Positions 10,498-23,309 of a stretch of DNA of 64,000 nt are shown in pieces; position 1 is the first letter of the stretch, and every line of letters begins with the position of its first letter. Below the pieces are notes generated by a model that saw only the letters and a list, made by a program, of their open reading frames with translations, searched no databases and was not told the origin of the DNA. The DNA is from Panorpa germanica. Its lineage: Eukaryota; Arthropoda; Insecta; Mecoptera; Panorpidae. The stretch spans positions 23,881,807-23,945,806 of the forward strand of contig OY783206.1 of NCBI GenBank assembly GCA_963678705.1. The letters run 5' to 3'. The translations under genes and the position numbers were made by a program.

Positions 10498-12885
10498 TTT
10501 TCAAGATGATCAAGATGATAAGAAACAATATTAAACAAATATTATAAGCGAATTATAAATAGTTTAGTGGCTCAGTACAAGAAAGATTGTAGTACTTAAC
10601 ATAATATTTACATTTTTGTTACATTGTCATTAAATAAATGCAAAAGACATTCAAAATCTTGTACTAATATATTAATTTAATAAGTAAAATTATATAATCA
10701 TGCATAATAAGTTTTATTTTCGTCAGAAAACGTAAATGTATAGCTTTTGTAATGTAACCTTACATTATATTAACTCAAAAATTAAAATTTAATTGTTAAA
10801 TTAAAATGAAATATATGTAGTAACTGTGTTTCGCGGGAAATTTTGATATAACACCATTGGTATTTTTTCAAATCATTTCTAGTTAGGTACAGTCTAAACA
10901 CTAAAGATATCGCAACATTTTTGCTACTGGCATCAGAAGTATTTTAAAACAAGATTAGTTTAAAGGAATATAATTTTTTAAGAATTCTACTTATTTGTAA
11001 ACAATTATTTTATGTATTAATGACAGGGGCTGCCATGTTTAATTATGCTTGATTAATTGTTTTGAGAAGATTTATAATTGTAAATAAAGAATTAAAAGTT
11101 GTTATTTTTCAGAAAATCAATGATTTTGTTCGTTCTATTCTATTCTATTTTATAAAAAATATACTAAACATAAGTTGTAGACCATTAAGATGGTTAAATG
11201 ATATATGACATGTTTATATACTTCAATACTCTTATGTTAAACCTTTATGCTAAATTGGGAGGACCACATTGCTTTAGAAATTAGATATATGCGTAAATGA
11301 ATCTAAAATTTATTTAAAGCATACATTTTCACTAATAAATATATAATGATTAACAACTGCATTGGACCGATTGAAACCAACACACTATTATAAAAGTAAC
11401 TTATTAGTATAACACATGTTTTAATACACAAGACCCCCGCATAGTTCAATAATAACTCATATCTTGATTGAAATAAGATTAGAAAATGTATAAATCCTTT
11501 TATACCTTAGAAAAGTTATAATAAAATAAGAAGGTTCACCAACCCTGTCTTAAACTTTTATTAAAACATGTAATAATAAGATCATATGTACTTCTTATAA
11601 TGAGGGATATACTTTATATATATTTGTTTAGTAAATATTTTGCATTTTATTCCTTGAACAATCTCTATATACAGATTAAAACAGAAATCTAATCTACCTA
11701 ATAAAATAATTATATTTTTATCAACGTTCTGTAATAAATGTTGCAATAATATTTAATATAACCATTTTACAAATATAAAAACTACAAAATCCAACTGTTT
11801 TAAGTTGTTGACCTTTTAAATGAATTTAAAAAATATTAATTAGAAAGTATGTTTAGTGACAGGTGTATTAGTATATAAACCGTAAATTTAACAAGTACAC
11901 AAATTCTAATCTTAAAATACATATGAATTAAAGAATAAAAGATATTATATATTTATTTATTAGAATTATAATATATTTATTTACCTTAACATAACCTTTA
12001 ATACACAATTCACTTTTATTTATAAAGAATATTATTTTATTTAATTATTTGCCACATACACTGCTATCATTTTTATTTTGCTATCTGTGTATTATTCACT
12101 ATTTCACTAAGTTATAGCCAACATTTAAAATAATGCACTAATGAAACACCTGTTATTTTGCTATTTTATAAACAACTTTTATAACACCTGTAAGAACTAA
12201 TGTGAACTAATGTTTCTTCAAATTACATGTTGTTGTTATTAACTTATATAATTACTTATGTAATAAAAGCAACTATTTCTTAGTTGGAATATTAAAATAA
12301 TTGTAATATACATTTTATTGGATACTATTTCAATAATTTATTAAAGTGTATGCGGCTGTCAACAATTTGTATTACTTTTGTTTCGATAGCCATTTTGACC
12401 ATAGGCACACAGATTATTTGTGTTCGAAAATAATATAGTGTATATTTAACTTATTGTTTAATTATAGAAATATGAATTATATTCATTTATACTTAAAATT
12501 ATTTATATCAAATATAATTATTTATAGAAATATTATTATAAAATTAGATAAAATCATACAATAAATATGCAGTATTACCATAGTTGAATTTTAAGAAATT
12601 GGTGGATGAATTTTCTTTTGACAGAGTGACAGAACAAAAAGGAGAGTTACTTTGATAATTCATATAATTAAACTATAAAAATTTAAAAAAATATTAAAAA
12701 AATTTGAAGTTATGTACCAGATTAATTTGTAATATACATTTAAAAATTAAATCAATCATTAACCTATGTATCTTTCGATATATTTACAATATAACAAAAT
12801 TATTCTGCGACTTTAAATGAATACATCATAACCTATAAATATTTTATCTGTTTTAACATGTAAAAAAAATTAAATAAATAATACA
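10498..12885. other. Intergenic, very AT-rich, upstream of MARCHF5
   Basis: About 2.4 kb of very AT-rich sequence with no coding frame, terminal repeats or RNA gene that I can support. The last few hundred bases presumably contain the MARCHF5 promoter and 5' UTR. Confidence 0.6.
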
Positions 12886-15800
12886 ATGTCTAATCCAGAA
12901 GTGGTTAATATCAGAAGTAATATTATTACTCCAAATCAAATCGGACTTGCACATACAAATGAAGTTGCAGAAGCCCAATCAACAGATTCTGCTATGAGAT
13001 ATTGCTGGGTCTGTTTTGCATCCGATGAAGATGATCTTAATGCAAAGTGGGTTCAACCTTGTCATTGCAAGGGCACAACTAAATGGGTAAAGTTTATAAT
13101 TGTTTCTAATATCAAAAACAATTGATTGAAAACATTACAAAAGAAAAGAAAAACAATGCTCATAACCATATTGCACTGTAGTATTCTCCAGTTTTACTTG
13201 TCACAAATTGATATAGTTTTTTTTATAATCACAACTATTATGTGCTTAGAAGCTGGATTAGTTAGTATTTAGAATAGGATAGTACAAACACTTTTCTTTC
13301 TTAGTATTTACAGTGTTCTGAAGGAATCGCTAGTACCTATATTATTTTTTAAGTACAATCTATCATTTTGTGTAAATTTTAAAATATCTTGAATATCTTG
13401 GTTCGCAATACGGAAATTAATATTTTCTTTTGACAGGTACATCAATCATGCCTACAACGTTGGGTTGACGAGAAACAAAAAGATAATAGTTTCGGAAAAG
13501 TGAGATGTCCACAATGCCAAACGGAATACCTTATAGTGTTCCCACCAGTTGGTATAATAGTGCTTCTCCTGGATACGGCAGAAGCTCTTACTAAGAAATT
13601 AAGCCCATTTTTGGCGGCAGGAATTGTTGTAGGCTCTGTTTATTGGACCGCTGTTACTTATGGTGCTATTACAGTCATGCAGGTAAATGAACTTTAGTTT
13701 CAAAAGGTTTTCTTCCTAAAAAAATCCATGTGATATGGAGTTTTCGATTCATAAATATATTGACCTCTTTTTCCACTTATTTTTGATCTAACGGTACACC
13801 GGATGTTATTTTATCAGTAAAACACGATAACATTTACATATTTTCAGATATTTTGCTATACAATACAAAAATAATTTTACTAATCTCAAGTTAAATGACA
13901 CAAAGGTCGAGAGCACTGAGGGATTATACCAGGCTACTGTTTCTCCAAATTTGATCTCTGAATCAGACCTATATTTTCTGTTTTTTTTTTTAACGAAATT
14001 AATTTGATTATGTGCTCTCATATTTATGCAACTGATGAGGCACCGGTGCAGCCCACATGTATGAAGCCACGGCACCATAAAAACCGTCAACATAGCACCA
14101 GGTCGTCGGTGATATTAGTTAGCATAAATTAAATTAAAAAATAAATTAATCTAAAGTTAAGAAAGTATAAAACGAGTGATATGTATTTTTCTAATAGAAA
14201 ACGCCAATATTTTTTAACAATAGTTATTAATAAGATAATATCATTAATTATATAAGTTTTTCTTTATCGCTTATCATTATTTTAACACTTTATAGATAGG
14301 AAGTAAATATTAATATACATTAAAATAACAATAATGATGAACTGTATATTTTGATTAAATTTTGTGTGCACTATACGAATTTTTGTTCAATTTTTATCAT
14401 AAATATTACTAGGATTTTTAGGAATGTTCTATAACGTTGAATCCCTTTATTAATTAAAGGGACAAAATGACTTTCTTAATTGTTAATATCTCCTAACATA
14501 TAGCGAGTTATTAAAAAGTAATTGAACATTTGAGGTTCTAGTAACCAACTTTATCAATATATAGTACACTTTTATAGAAATTAAGACATAGGACACAAGT
14601 CCATTAGTGTGCTGTAATTTTGTCAAGAGTTTCTTTTTCTATTTTCACAGGTGGTTGGGCATAAGGAGGGAATGGCGTTAATGGAAACACAGGATCCCTT
14701 AGTTTTACTTGTTGGACTTCCGGCTATTCCAATCGGCTTGGTTCTTGGAAAGATGTTGCGATGGGAAGATTCCGTACTCACCTTTATAAGGAGGAATCGA
14801 TCTTTAGTTCGAAAAATACCATTAGTTAGAACTGTATTACCAACGTAAGTATAGATCAGATTTTGTTGTAACAGTTTGGTATTTGTTGCTAATTGTAGTG
14901 ATTCTTTTTGAACCAGATGATTTAAGGGTTTTGATCCTACTTCGACCAAATTAAATACTAAGAGATTTTAGGGTTTAGTTGAAATTAAAATTCAAATGAA
15001 TCTAAATTTGTGGTATACACCAGATTCTATTTTGTTCAATGCGAATTTATGATAGACTTATCACAGATATATAAATTTGACTTATCCCAGATTCTATGTT
15101 ATCCAGTATAAATTTATCATGGAGTATATTATAGTGCCAGTGTAAACTGCCATAGATTTTATTCTATCTTAGTGTACATTCTTCTTAGACTCCATTCATT
15201 TACCTGTCAATCTGATGTAGTCCAGTATTAAAGAAGACCACGTACAATTCTCCATTTGTGTCGTATGATATCGCACTTTAATTTTTGGGTTGTGAACAAT
15301 ATCTTGAATTGTAAAAATGTATATTAAATGTGATTTTCTTTTAAATATTTGCAGTATTATTAAAGATATAAGTCATTGAAATTGTCATTTAATTAGAATA
15401 ATTAAAGCGACAAAATTTTACAAAAATTTAAAGAAACATTTAACGTAATGTTATTTAATTTTCGTTTTGCGAGTATATTATATTGAAACATTATGGGTCG
15501 ACTCAGCAGCCGTTTTAGCTGGGACGTCTAATGCTGCATCTCTTTTGCACTTCTCTTGTTTATCACTAATGATAAAGGTTGTCAAATGGTAGTATAGAAG
15601 AAGGTGAGGTAGTAAATACGTCGTAAACTGAAGTCTTTTTTTTGTAAATTTTTACCTCTTTCATTATTAAAGAGAGAAAATGACTTATTTCAATCGGTAA
15701 TATCTTCTATAATATTACGAATTGAATAAAAATAATTGTATGTTTGAGTCTTTCATAGCCAATTCTAACGGGGTCGTAACTTTTTAACATACGTCTGTTA

Positions 15801-16509
15801 ACTTCTTACTATTTTACAAATTAGGCTACTTATGCCAGCTTCAAGGTATGGAATCCATTTTGCTCTTTATTTAAGGTCTTCTGATAGTTTTGTGTAAACT
15901 TACATAGCTTAGTTTAAAAAAAATAGACCTTTGAGAAACCGTCAGAAGTTAACAGACGTCTATATGTAACTTCTGTTATGGTACACAACCAAAATATTAT
16001 TTAAATTAAAATATTTCCTTCCGTCTTTGTAGCACTGCTTCTAATAAATGAAAATCTATCTGCCTTTGCAGGCGAAAATCTCATATCAATATATAGTTAT
16101 AAAAGACAGATACTAATAAATAATGTTTAATATTTTCAGAGAGTCTGACTCCGACATAAATTTAATTCAAAATGATATTCCGCCTATGAATGACCCAGTC
16201 TCGGCCACCCGAATTCTATGTGGAGCACTAGTTTTACCAACGGTTGCAGTTTTGGTGGGCAAAATCTTGTTCGAATCTATCGAAAATAATTTTCAACGAA
16301 CTCTTTTTGGTGGAGCAGCTTTTATAGCATTTAAAGGTGCATTAAAAATATTTCACAAACAACAATTAATTGTTAGAAAGAGTAAACGCAAGATTTTAGA
16401 TTTTACACCTGAAAATATTATTAATTTTGGTGATGCACAAGCTCCTGTAGGAGGGGATGCTACTAATAGCACTAATCATAATCATTCTAATGAAACATTT
16501 TCTAATTAA
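12886..16509 (+). CDS. MARCHF5: MARCHF5 (MITOL) RING-CH E3 ubiquitin ligase
   Basis: This is a ubiquitin ligase of the mitochondrial outer membrane that controls mitochondrial dynamics and quality control. Four exons (12886-13086, 13437-13682, 14651-14844, 16140-16509) join in frame with phases 0, 0 and 2 to give 336 aa. The N-terminal RING-CH finger is complete across exons 1-2: CWVC, then CHCKGTTKWVHQSCLQRW, then CPQC (C4HC3 order). Four hydrophobic segments follow, as expected for the family: VFPPVGIIVLLLD and PFLAAGIVVGSVYW in exon 2, DPLVLLVGLPAIPIGLVLG in exon 3 and ILCGALVLPTVAVLVG in exon 4. The tail after about residue 310 is Asn-rich. Intron 2 holds a family A MITE end, and intron 3 holds family A and family D pieces. 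AATAAA at 16742 is a candidate polyadenylation signal. Length and order match MARCHF5 closely. Confidence 0.95.
14415..14603 (-). mobile_element. MITE family A end fragment in MARCHF5 intron 2
   Basis: It begins with ATAACGTTGAATCCCTTTAT and ends GGACACAAGTCCA. It is about 190 bp of the element including one terminal repeat. It stops 47 bases before the exon-3 acceptor region (exon starts 14651). Confidence 0.75.
15640..15980. mobile_element. MITE pieces (family A, then family D) in MARCHF5 intron 3
   Basis: Positions 15650-15765 match the family A internal module (TTATTAAAGAGAGAAAATGAC). From about 15769 to 15980 lies a family D copy: ACGTCTGTTAACTTCTTAC, a core TTTTGCTCTTTATTT, and the complement GTCAGAAGTTAACAGACGT. 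The two abut, so one landed beside or in the other. Confidence 0.65.
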
Positions 16510-17034
16510 AAAGACGATTAACAAAAATTTCAAAAATTTTATGAAATATAAACAATTGACAAAAAAAATGCAAATGTTTTGAAAATGTATTATAGATTTA
16601 TTATATATAACTTTTTATTATTATTATTTTTCCGTTTTGTAAATTTAGCTTTCCAATTACCTTATGTAAATATAATAAATAATTTGGTTTTGTCATGAAG
16701 GACGCGATGATTACTTTAAAAACATTGTAACATTCAATTATAATAAAATGTATATATTTTTGAAAATATTATAGTGTTTTAATTTTTTCTTTTAAAGTAT
16801 GGGTATATAACAAAAGAGGACTCTATTAATCAGATTACGTTTAGGATACGTTTACTTAAAAATGTTTTTAGAGGTTGAAATATATTTTTGAGAAATATAT
16901 GTTAAAGTAATATGAATACGGTGCAGACTGCTGTGTCTTTGGATTCGATTCCTGTGCCATCCTCATATTTTCTGGGCTTAGTAGTAGTCAATTTTAAATG
17001 ATTTAAGTGCTTATATAATCATAAATTTATTAAA

Positions 17035-17650
17035 GTAGCGGTAAGGTTTCAATTTTTTTAAATTTATTTATATTAATGTGCAACATATTGAGTTTATTGT
17101 GTGAAAATTTGAAGTCGATTGGAGTAAAACACAGTCTTCACATCTGGTCTGGTTTCGTCTTTCTTTGAAATTATTAAGAGAGGTTTTCTCACACTTTGCT
17201 TTTTCAGAGTCGGTGTCCTCTCTAGCTCAAAATCTACTGCACGGATCCTTTTGAAATTTTACACACTCTTTCTTGACATAAATGCCGAGGTAACGCTGTG
17301 AAGTTTTTTTATAATTTTAATTTTAACATATTTTAAAATAACATAGTTTCCGATTTTTTCATACAAAATCGGTTTTTTTACTTCTAAGTGCTGTAAAAAA
17401 TTGAAAAATTAGTAAAAAAAACCTCGACAGGGTTACCTGCAGAAACTTATCAACTAATGAAATCATTTTCAAATTCAGATAATTCTGTCATGAGTTATGA
17501 GTGACACCGCAATGAAACTTTTTTTTGTGACGTCAGCAGAGATTCACTGTCAATGTCCTATTTTTGTATATTTATTTATGAATATTTCACAAAGTATTCT
17601 TTAAATGTAATTTTATCATCTAGTAATTATATAATTAATTATATATTGAA
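17035..17650 (+). repeat. Dispersed repeat family B, copy 1 (about 615 bp)
   Basis: It starts GTAAGGTTTCAATTTTTTTA. It contains TCTGGTCTGGTTTCGTCTTT, CTCAAAATCTACTGCAC, ATGCCGAGGTAACGCTGTG, GACAGGGTTACCTGCAGAA and ATGAGTTATGAGTGACA. All of these recur in the same order at 29361-29978. No coding frame or clear terminal repeats were seen. The class is unknown. Confidence 0.75.
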
Positions 17651-18092
17651 ATGTTATTCATGGTAGAGCTAAATGCGCCTTTAATGTTATGCAACCTTTA
17701 CTTCACTATACATTAGTACGTCATTTCTATAATTATCGCATTCTGTTTTATCGGTAATTATTGTTAAGGTAGAAACTAATATTTTTTAGCATATAATACT
17801 TTATTCCTAAACAACAGAATTTGATTCCGTGATGATTTCGAATTATTGGATTGATTAAGATAGTCTAATCTATTGACGGTTTAATGTTCAATCAATCTTC
17901 GTTATCACTTCGTTAACTGATAAGGCCTTGAAGTTGTTTTGTTTGTTTGAATATGTAAATACATGTTGACTTTTCACGGCCAGTAATTGCAAATTATTAG
18001 AAAATGCTTTTAATTATTAAACATGTATGTATATATGTATTAAACCGGCTGATTATGACAGAAAGAGTGGGGTTAATAGTCAGACTTATTAA

Positions 18093-18365
18093 TGGGCTTG
18101 GGAATTTTGCTTTTAGGGGTCCTTTTAAAAAGTTTTGGTTGATATAAAGGTCAATATATGTATACTGACGTTTTTAAATATCCAAAAGTTGACAGAGTTA
18201 TAACTATATTAAATTTAAGTTTCAGTTTTAGCTCTGTGTGACGTCACAGCAGACGTATCTCTCTTGTATAAAAGACATGGCAAATTAGCGGATGTGATGT
18301 ATCATGCATTGCAGTTTCTATAACTTTGGATGACTTTAATTATTACAAAAAGAGTTAATACAAAG
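18093..18365 (+). mobile_element. MITE family A, 5'-end copy
   Basis: It begins TTAATGGGCTTGGGAATT and carries ACTGACGTTTTTAAATATCC, AAAAGTTGACAGAG and the shared ACTTTGGATGACTTTAATTA module. It then runs directly into LINE-like sequence, so the right part is lost. Confidence 0.65.
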
Positions 18366-18720
18366 GGAGGAACAAAAAGGAGTACTTTTAAAGGAACGGA
18401 ATGGTGACAGAAGTGGAGATATAAGAGGATTTGGGAGAGAGAGATACCGGAATACATACGAGAAAAAGAGACAAGGAACATAAAAAGAATCGCAAGATTT
18501 ATATTGGGAAACGAAGAGAAAGGCAGCAGATACAGGAAAAATAGAGAGGAAAGGATGTGCAGGGCGTGCTGAAGAGAGATAGAAACGCTGAAGTTCATTA
18601 AGTAGATTGTGCAGCTATTAAAGAGAGGCAGTGAAGGGAAGCGGTGGATGGTGGAGATAGAGGGAAGGAACGAGGAAATAGAAGGAAGGGCAGAAATTTA
18701 CCTGTTTGTATTTTTATGGT
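18350..18720 (+). pseudogene. Decayed non-LTR retrotransposon (R1/Jockey-type) ORF2 scrap
   Basis: A purine-rich tract. One plus-strand frame reads RIARFILGNEEKGSRYRKN and then EERMCRACREIE, with a stop codon between CRAC and REIE. This pattern (xxRFxLGNExxGSRYW, then a Cys-rich motif) is the far C-terminal part of many insect LINE ORF2 proteins. Stops and frame changes show it is dead. The call rests on family memory, not on a search. Confidence 0.5.
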
Positions 18721-19173
18721 TATTTTTGGAAAGAGTGAAAATGGGTACATAATATGTAATTAATCACAATGATATATCATTTAATGATTTAAGGCGGAAG
18801 AATGTAATGCCTAATGGCAAAATCATTACAATTTAATAATAATAATACAAAATAAATGTACATTCATCCAGTTTGCAGACTGTTAAGTACAAAATGTTGC
18901 GTAAAATCAGGCGCAGTATTTAAAGTTATACAAGAATCAGAATTTTCATACATTCTTGTCAATATAGTGTCTTTTTGAGGTCACACCAGGTCGAGACACT
19001 GGTAGAATTAAATTTGGTGCAGAAAATATCATAATACAGCAATAAACATAATCTAGTTCTAGTTCATATTATCTAAATCATAAATCTATTTTTGCTTAGA
19101 TGTTCTGACAATGATTTTTAATACTTTAAAGAATAGATATGTATAGATACCTGGTTACTTAAATATCTACGTA

Positions 19174-19181
19174 GGTATATA
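19174..19181 (+). repeat. hAT target-site duplication, left
   Basis: GGTATATA, identical to the 8 bases at 22046-22053 that follow the element. Confidence 0.9.
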
Positions 19182-19792
19182 CAGACCCCTCTTTCCCATT
19201 GGGCACTTTGGGCAAGTGCCCAGGGCCCCGCGATCGATAGGGGCCCCCTCAGATCATATACAAAGTTCATAGTTCCTGTCAGATCATCAAACGATAACCA
19301 ATATTTATTACCAAAAAACTTATTTGATTCCAAGAAATCGAACCTAAATTACTGACTAAAATACCAACTTACTCGCTTTTAAATGCGCGAAGCTATTCTA
19401 CTCTCGCCCAAAAATTAAGCGAAAAATTATTGATTGTGTTCTGAAGTATTCTTTACTTAAATCATCGTTTGCTTGTTTCTTTTTGTGTTAGCGACTATTT
19501 TCGGTGTAAAAATAAATACCTGCTGAATTATAATATAACGTCGAACCGGTCATATCCTAGTGGATCTGAAAAAAGGAAAAAAGCTGTACATCAGAAGGAA
19601 GTAATTGAAAAGTTACCAAAAGAAACTTCTGTAAGTAGCAACTAAACCAAAAATCTTCCACATGATGAGTCGTGTCGTTCACAAATTGCGGGAATTTCTG
19701 AATCCTCATGTTTTTCAACAATTTCCACCAACTTTGGAAAAGACATTTAATCAGAAAGCAACCGTCCATATAACGAAAGAGCAACAAATTCG

Positions 19793-21983
19793 GTGATTTC
19801 ACAAATAGCGACAACTGTGTCAGTAGAACAACAACAGTTTTCCAACCCGGAAGAAATATCACACAATCTCGCCGATTACTTTCATGAAAATTTTACAGAA
19901 AAAATAGGGGAAATATTGATTCGTAACGGATCTGCATATTTTCAAAATAAAGATTCTGACTTTTCCGATACATCCAGAACCTACAAAGATGGTAATAAAT
20001 CAGTAACTAGGTATTTCAACAAAGCATTATTTATTCGCAAACTAAAGAACAATGAAAGCTTAGAAAGAAAATGGTTGTTGTACTCGCTAGAAGTGGATTA
20101 TTGGAAAAATGTACTTAAACGGATTGTAGCTGTTGTAAAATTTTTGGCATCGAGAGGGCTTTCGTTTCGCGGTGACAATGAAATCCTAGGATCTCCTAAT
20201 AATGGAAATTATTTGGGATGTGTGGAATTATTGAGTAAATTCGATCCATTTATAGCAGATCACTTAAAAAAATTTGGGAATCCTGGAAAAGGTAACATTT
20301 CTTATTTATCAGCGAATATTTGTATCGAGTTTATTGACGTAATGGGAAAACAGGTTCTAAAAAAAATTATAAATGAGGTTAAATTAGCAAAATATTTTTC
20401 CATTACTGTTGATAGTACGCCCGATCTGTCTCATGTTGACCAGCTAACTTTTATAATTCGATACGTGAATGACAGTGTTCCTGTTGAAAGGTTTCTGAAG
20501 TTTATACCTATTATAGAGCATAAATCTGGGTACTTAGCGGAAACCATCTTGAATTTTTTAGATAACCATGATATTCCCCCCAGTAAACATTTTGGAGTAA
20601 ATTCTACTTAATTTCTATTACATATCATGAATTTTTTGTCTGGAACGTGTTCGTTTTCTATTCAGTCGTTCATAGGAAAGGTCCTTTTTATGAGCTACAG
20701 ACATTGCAACGACGGTTCACTGCTGAATTAAAAGCGGAGTAGGTTTATGATTTATGACCGGATAATAAAAATATACCCATGTGGGAAAGAAACAGAAATA
20801 CTTAATGAATGATGTTGGAAAAAGAAAGAATATTATTATGAAAAACTAACACAAAATCTGTGACAGGTAGAGAACTTGCAAAGCGTTAGAATAGAATTGT
20901 ACGAGTGACTCGAACTTCACCAAATAGGACACTTCACCAAATTGTTTACTGGGCCATAAAAGATTGCAGAGGACAAAGCTACGACAATGCTTTAAATATG
21001 TCGGGGAAATATACTGGTCTACAAGCAAGAATCAAGGAGAAATGTGAATTTGCCACCTTTGTACCATGTGCAGGACATTCATTAAACTTAATAGGTGTAC
21101 ATGCTGCTGGGTGTGTATCGGAGGCAACAAAGTTTTTTGAAATGGTTCAGAAAGTGTACAACTTTTTTTCGGGCTCTACTCGTCGATGGAATATATTGAC
21201 AGAACATTTAGGTTCAAAAAAAGTTGTTAAAAGTCTTTCACAAGCTAGATGGTCAGCCCGAGCAGATGCAGTAAGCGCTTTGCATGAAGGTCATGAACAA
21301 GTTATAGAAGCTTTGATATCAATCGCAAAAGATACAGAACAGGCACGAGAAACTAGAGACTACTAGAATATATTATACTAACGGAAATTTGTAACTGTAT
21401 ATTGGAAAGAATAGACAAAATAAGTAATTATCTTCAGAAAGAAACAATAACACTGGACGTTGCAACTAATATGTTTACTTCACTTGATAATTTTATTATT
21501 AACCTCAGGGATAAATTTGATTACTTCGAATCGTCTGCCAAAGAAAGAAACCCGGAATCTGACTACAAGGACCTATCTCAAAGAACAAAACGCAGAAGTT
21601 CTCGCCAGAGTTTTTTTGATGGCTCTGCGCCGTCAGTCCAACTGAATGGAAGAGAGAAATTTAAAATAGAAACCTTTCTTCCCATAATTGATACCCTCAG
21701 CGTTCATTTAAAACAGCGATTAAGTTCGTATAAGAATATCAGTAAACGTTTAGATTTATTTTTTCGCTTGAAAACTCTCAATTCTGAAGAGTTGAGACAA
21801 AGTTGCAAAGAACTTGCTGAATTTTATTATGAAGATGTTAATGAGAAAGAGTTAGAAATAGAATGTTTGCATTTAACAGAATACTTGAAAATTGATGACA
21901 GTGAAAATAAGGATTGTATATTAAAAATATATCAACTTCAGACAAGTTTCTTTGTCTATTCTAACAAAATAGTGTTCTGTTAA
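19793..21983 (+). pseudogene. hAT transposase (DUF4371/ZMYM1-like), broken
   Basis: Remnant of a cut-and-paste transposase of the DUF4371 group, often annotated in animals as ZMYM1-like. The first open part (19793-20578) covers the N-terminal segment and the start of the RNase H-like fold, with the acidic residue of SITVDSTPDLS. Reading resumes at 20954 with CRGQSYDNA (second acidic residue) and runs to a stop at 21366. A third part, 21402-21983, holds a helical region. Breaks: stops upstream of 19793, the MITE insertion at 20579-20953, a stop and apparent loss of sequence at 21364-21402, and a missing C-terminal dimerisation domain. Without the MITE the frame on its two sides is continuous. 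Confidence 0.85.
20579..20953 (+). mobile_element. MITE family C, 375 bp, inside the hAT transposase
   Basis: The terminal inverted repeats are CCCAGTAAACA and TGTTTACTGGG. The interior has no coding capacity. A copy of exactly the same length, in the opposite orientation and about 99% identical by eye (about four differences), is at 27873-28247. The flanks here are CCC on the left and CC on the right. Collapsing a 2-base CC duplication rejoins the transposase reading frame exactly. Confidence 0.9.
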
Positions 21984-22045
21984 AGTCATAGGGGCCCCAT
22001 TATCCTAACATGCCCAGGGCCTCTAATAGGTTAAAGACGGCCCTG

Positions 22046-22053
22046 GGTATATA
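22046..22053 (+). repeat. hAT target-site duplication, right
   Basis: GGTATATA, identical to 19174-19181. Confidence 0.9.
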
Positions 22054-23309
22054 TTGTTTTAAATACATCGTAATCTTGACATGATTTTACGTACTAGAAA
22101 TACGTTCTTAAAAATGAATTACATTTTTTTACATTGGGTTATGAATCACATTTATATCTGCGCATGCGCTGATTTTAAATCAAATGATCAAATTCATAGG
22201 TCTGGCAAGAAAATAATATCGGTAAATCTCTCTGTCAAAAATGATTATAAGTGCACACAACATAATATCCGATTATTCGTTCTTTATAGTTAAAAGCACC
22301 GAAATATTTTCTTCTCCATGTTCGAGATACCGTACACACATGCGTTGACAACTGTGACAATAAAACATAACCTACAATGCTCAGTGTGAACGTATCACCC
22401 ATTATTACGTTTATTACTCATAATTTACAATTTTTGTCAAGTATTTATGTTATAGTAAACAAGTAATAATCATGCACGTCTACTCTACATCTCTAATAAG
22501 ATGGTTTGAACTTGTGGTACATGTTTCCATCCGTCAGGATCGCACAAATCTACTACACTTCTTGCACATAACGTAAATTAAGAAGTTCACGATTTCTAAG
22601 GTAAAGAGGTGCAAAATGTTATTAATTAAATTTCACACATTGTTTCACACGTTGTCGTTCAATTCGATAAATACTTTTACTGATAATAACATTTTTATTA
22701 AGCTCTTATCAAAATATTATTATCTCTGATCTGTCATACAAAAGATTCAAATCAACAAATATACATATAGACCTGCATACAACCAAGTGGAAGACCAAGT
22801 GGTATTTGATAATACAGCTCGCTCATCAACTTATTATTAATAAATATTATTTCTAAATTAATAATGCAGTGATAAGAAGGTGAATTGTGAACAGAATTAC
22901 ATCTACAGGTGAGTACATTTTTATTTATTTATATAAATAAATACCAAGCTATTTATGTAAAACTTACATAAACAATATAAACCCTTTTATTATTGTTATA
23001 AAATTAGAAATATTATTTTTGTTTTGACATGCGACATGCCATTATACATTCCAATGTGACATTCAGTAATATAGTGGCACCGGAAAAAGGTTGGGATCAA
23101 ATAATTTGCTTTATTTGTTTCACGTTTGTGTTTTAAGTAACAAGTTAACAAGTGTGTACTTTAAGACAGTGTATTTTGTATAGGTATAGCTTTTGTTTGT
23201 AATTATATAAAACTTACGAAAATATATTTTATAACTTTATTTTAAATTTGACATAATGAAATCTGTTAATATTTTATATTTGTTTGGTACAAAATTTGAC
23301 GAAATTTTT
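22054..23309. other. Intergenic; possible 5' UTR exon of the PRR15-like gene
   Basis: AT-rich sequence without a supported coding gene. A strong donor-like site, CTACAG followed by GTGAGTAC (boundary 22908/22909), could end a non-coding first exon that joins the acceptor TTTTTCAG at 25281-25288 just before the 25307 start codon. This pairing is a guess and needs RNA evidence. Confidence 0.3.

Larger units (their letters stand above)
19182..22045 (+). mobile_element. hAT transposon (ZMYM1-like / DUF4371 transposase), interrupted
   Basis: A 2864-bp element with exact 8-bp target duplications (GGTATATA on both sides), diagnostic of hAT-superfamily insertion. The ends are imperfect inverted repeats (CAGACCCCTCTTT against CAGGGCCGTCTTT), followed by GC-rich subterminal palindromes with runs such as AGGGGCCCC. 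The transposase is read on the plus strand in pieces (19510-19790 decayed, 19793-20578, 20954-21366, 21402-21983). It contains the DUF4371 landmarks YFSITVDSTPDLSHVDQLTF, CRGQSYDNALNMSGKY and FVPCAGHSLNLIGVHA. The last segment stops without the usual C-terminal dimerisation region, so the 3' coding end is deleted. A 375-bp MITE sits inside the coding region. Confidence 0.9.

Noticed and set aside
14623-14949. 108-codon minus-strand frame over MARCHF5 exon 3
   Set aside because: Antisense shadow of a well-supported exon.
18302-18598. 98-codon minus-strand open frame
   Set aside because: It is antisense to a purine-rich LINE remnant. The hydrophobic composition follows from the complement of A/G-rich DNA.
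19557-19862. 101-codon minus-strand frame in the hAT element
   Set aside because: Antisense to the decayed N-terminal part of the transposase. No domain.
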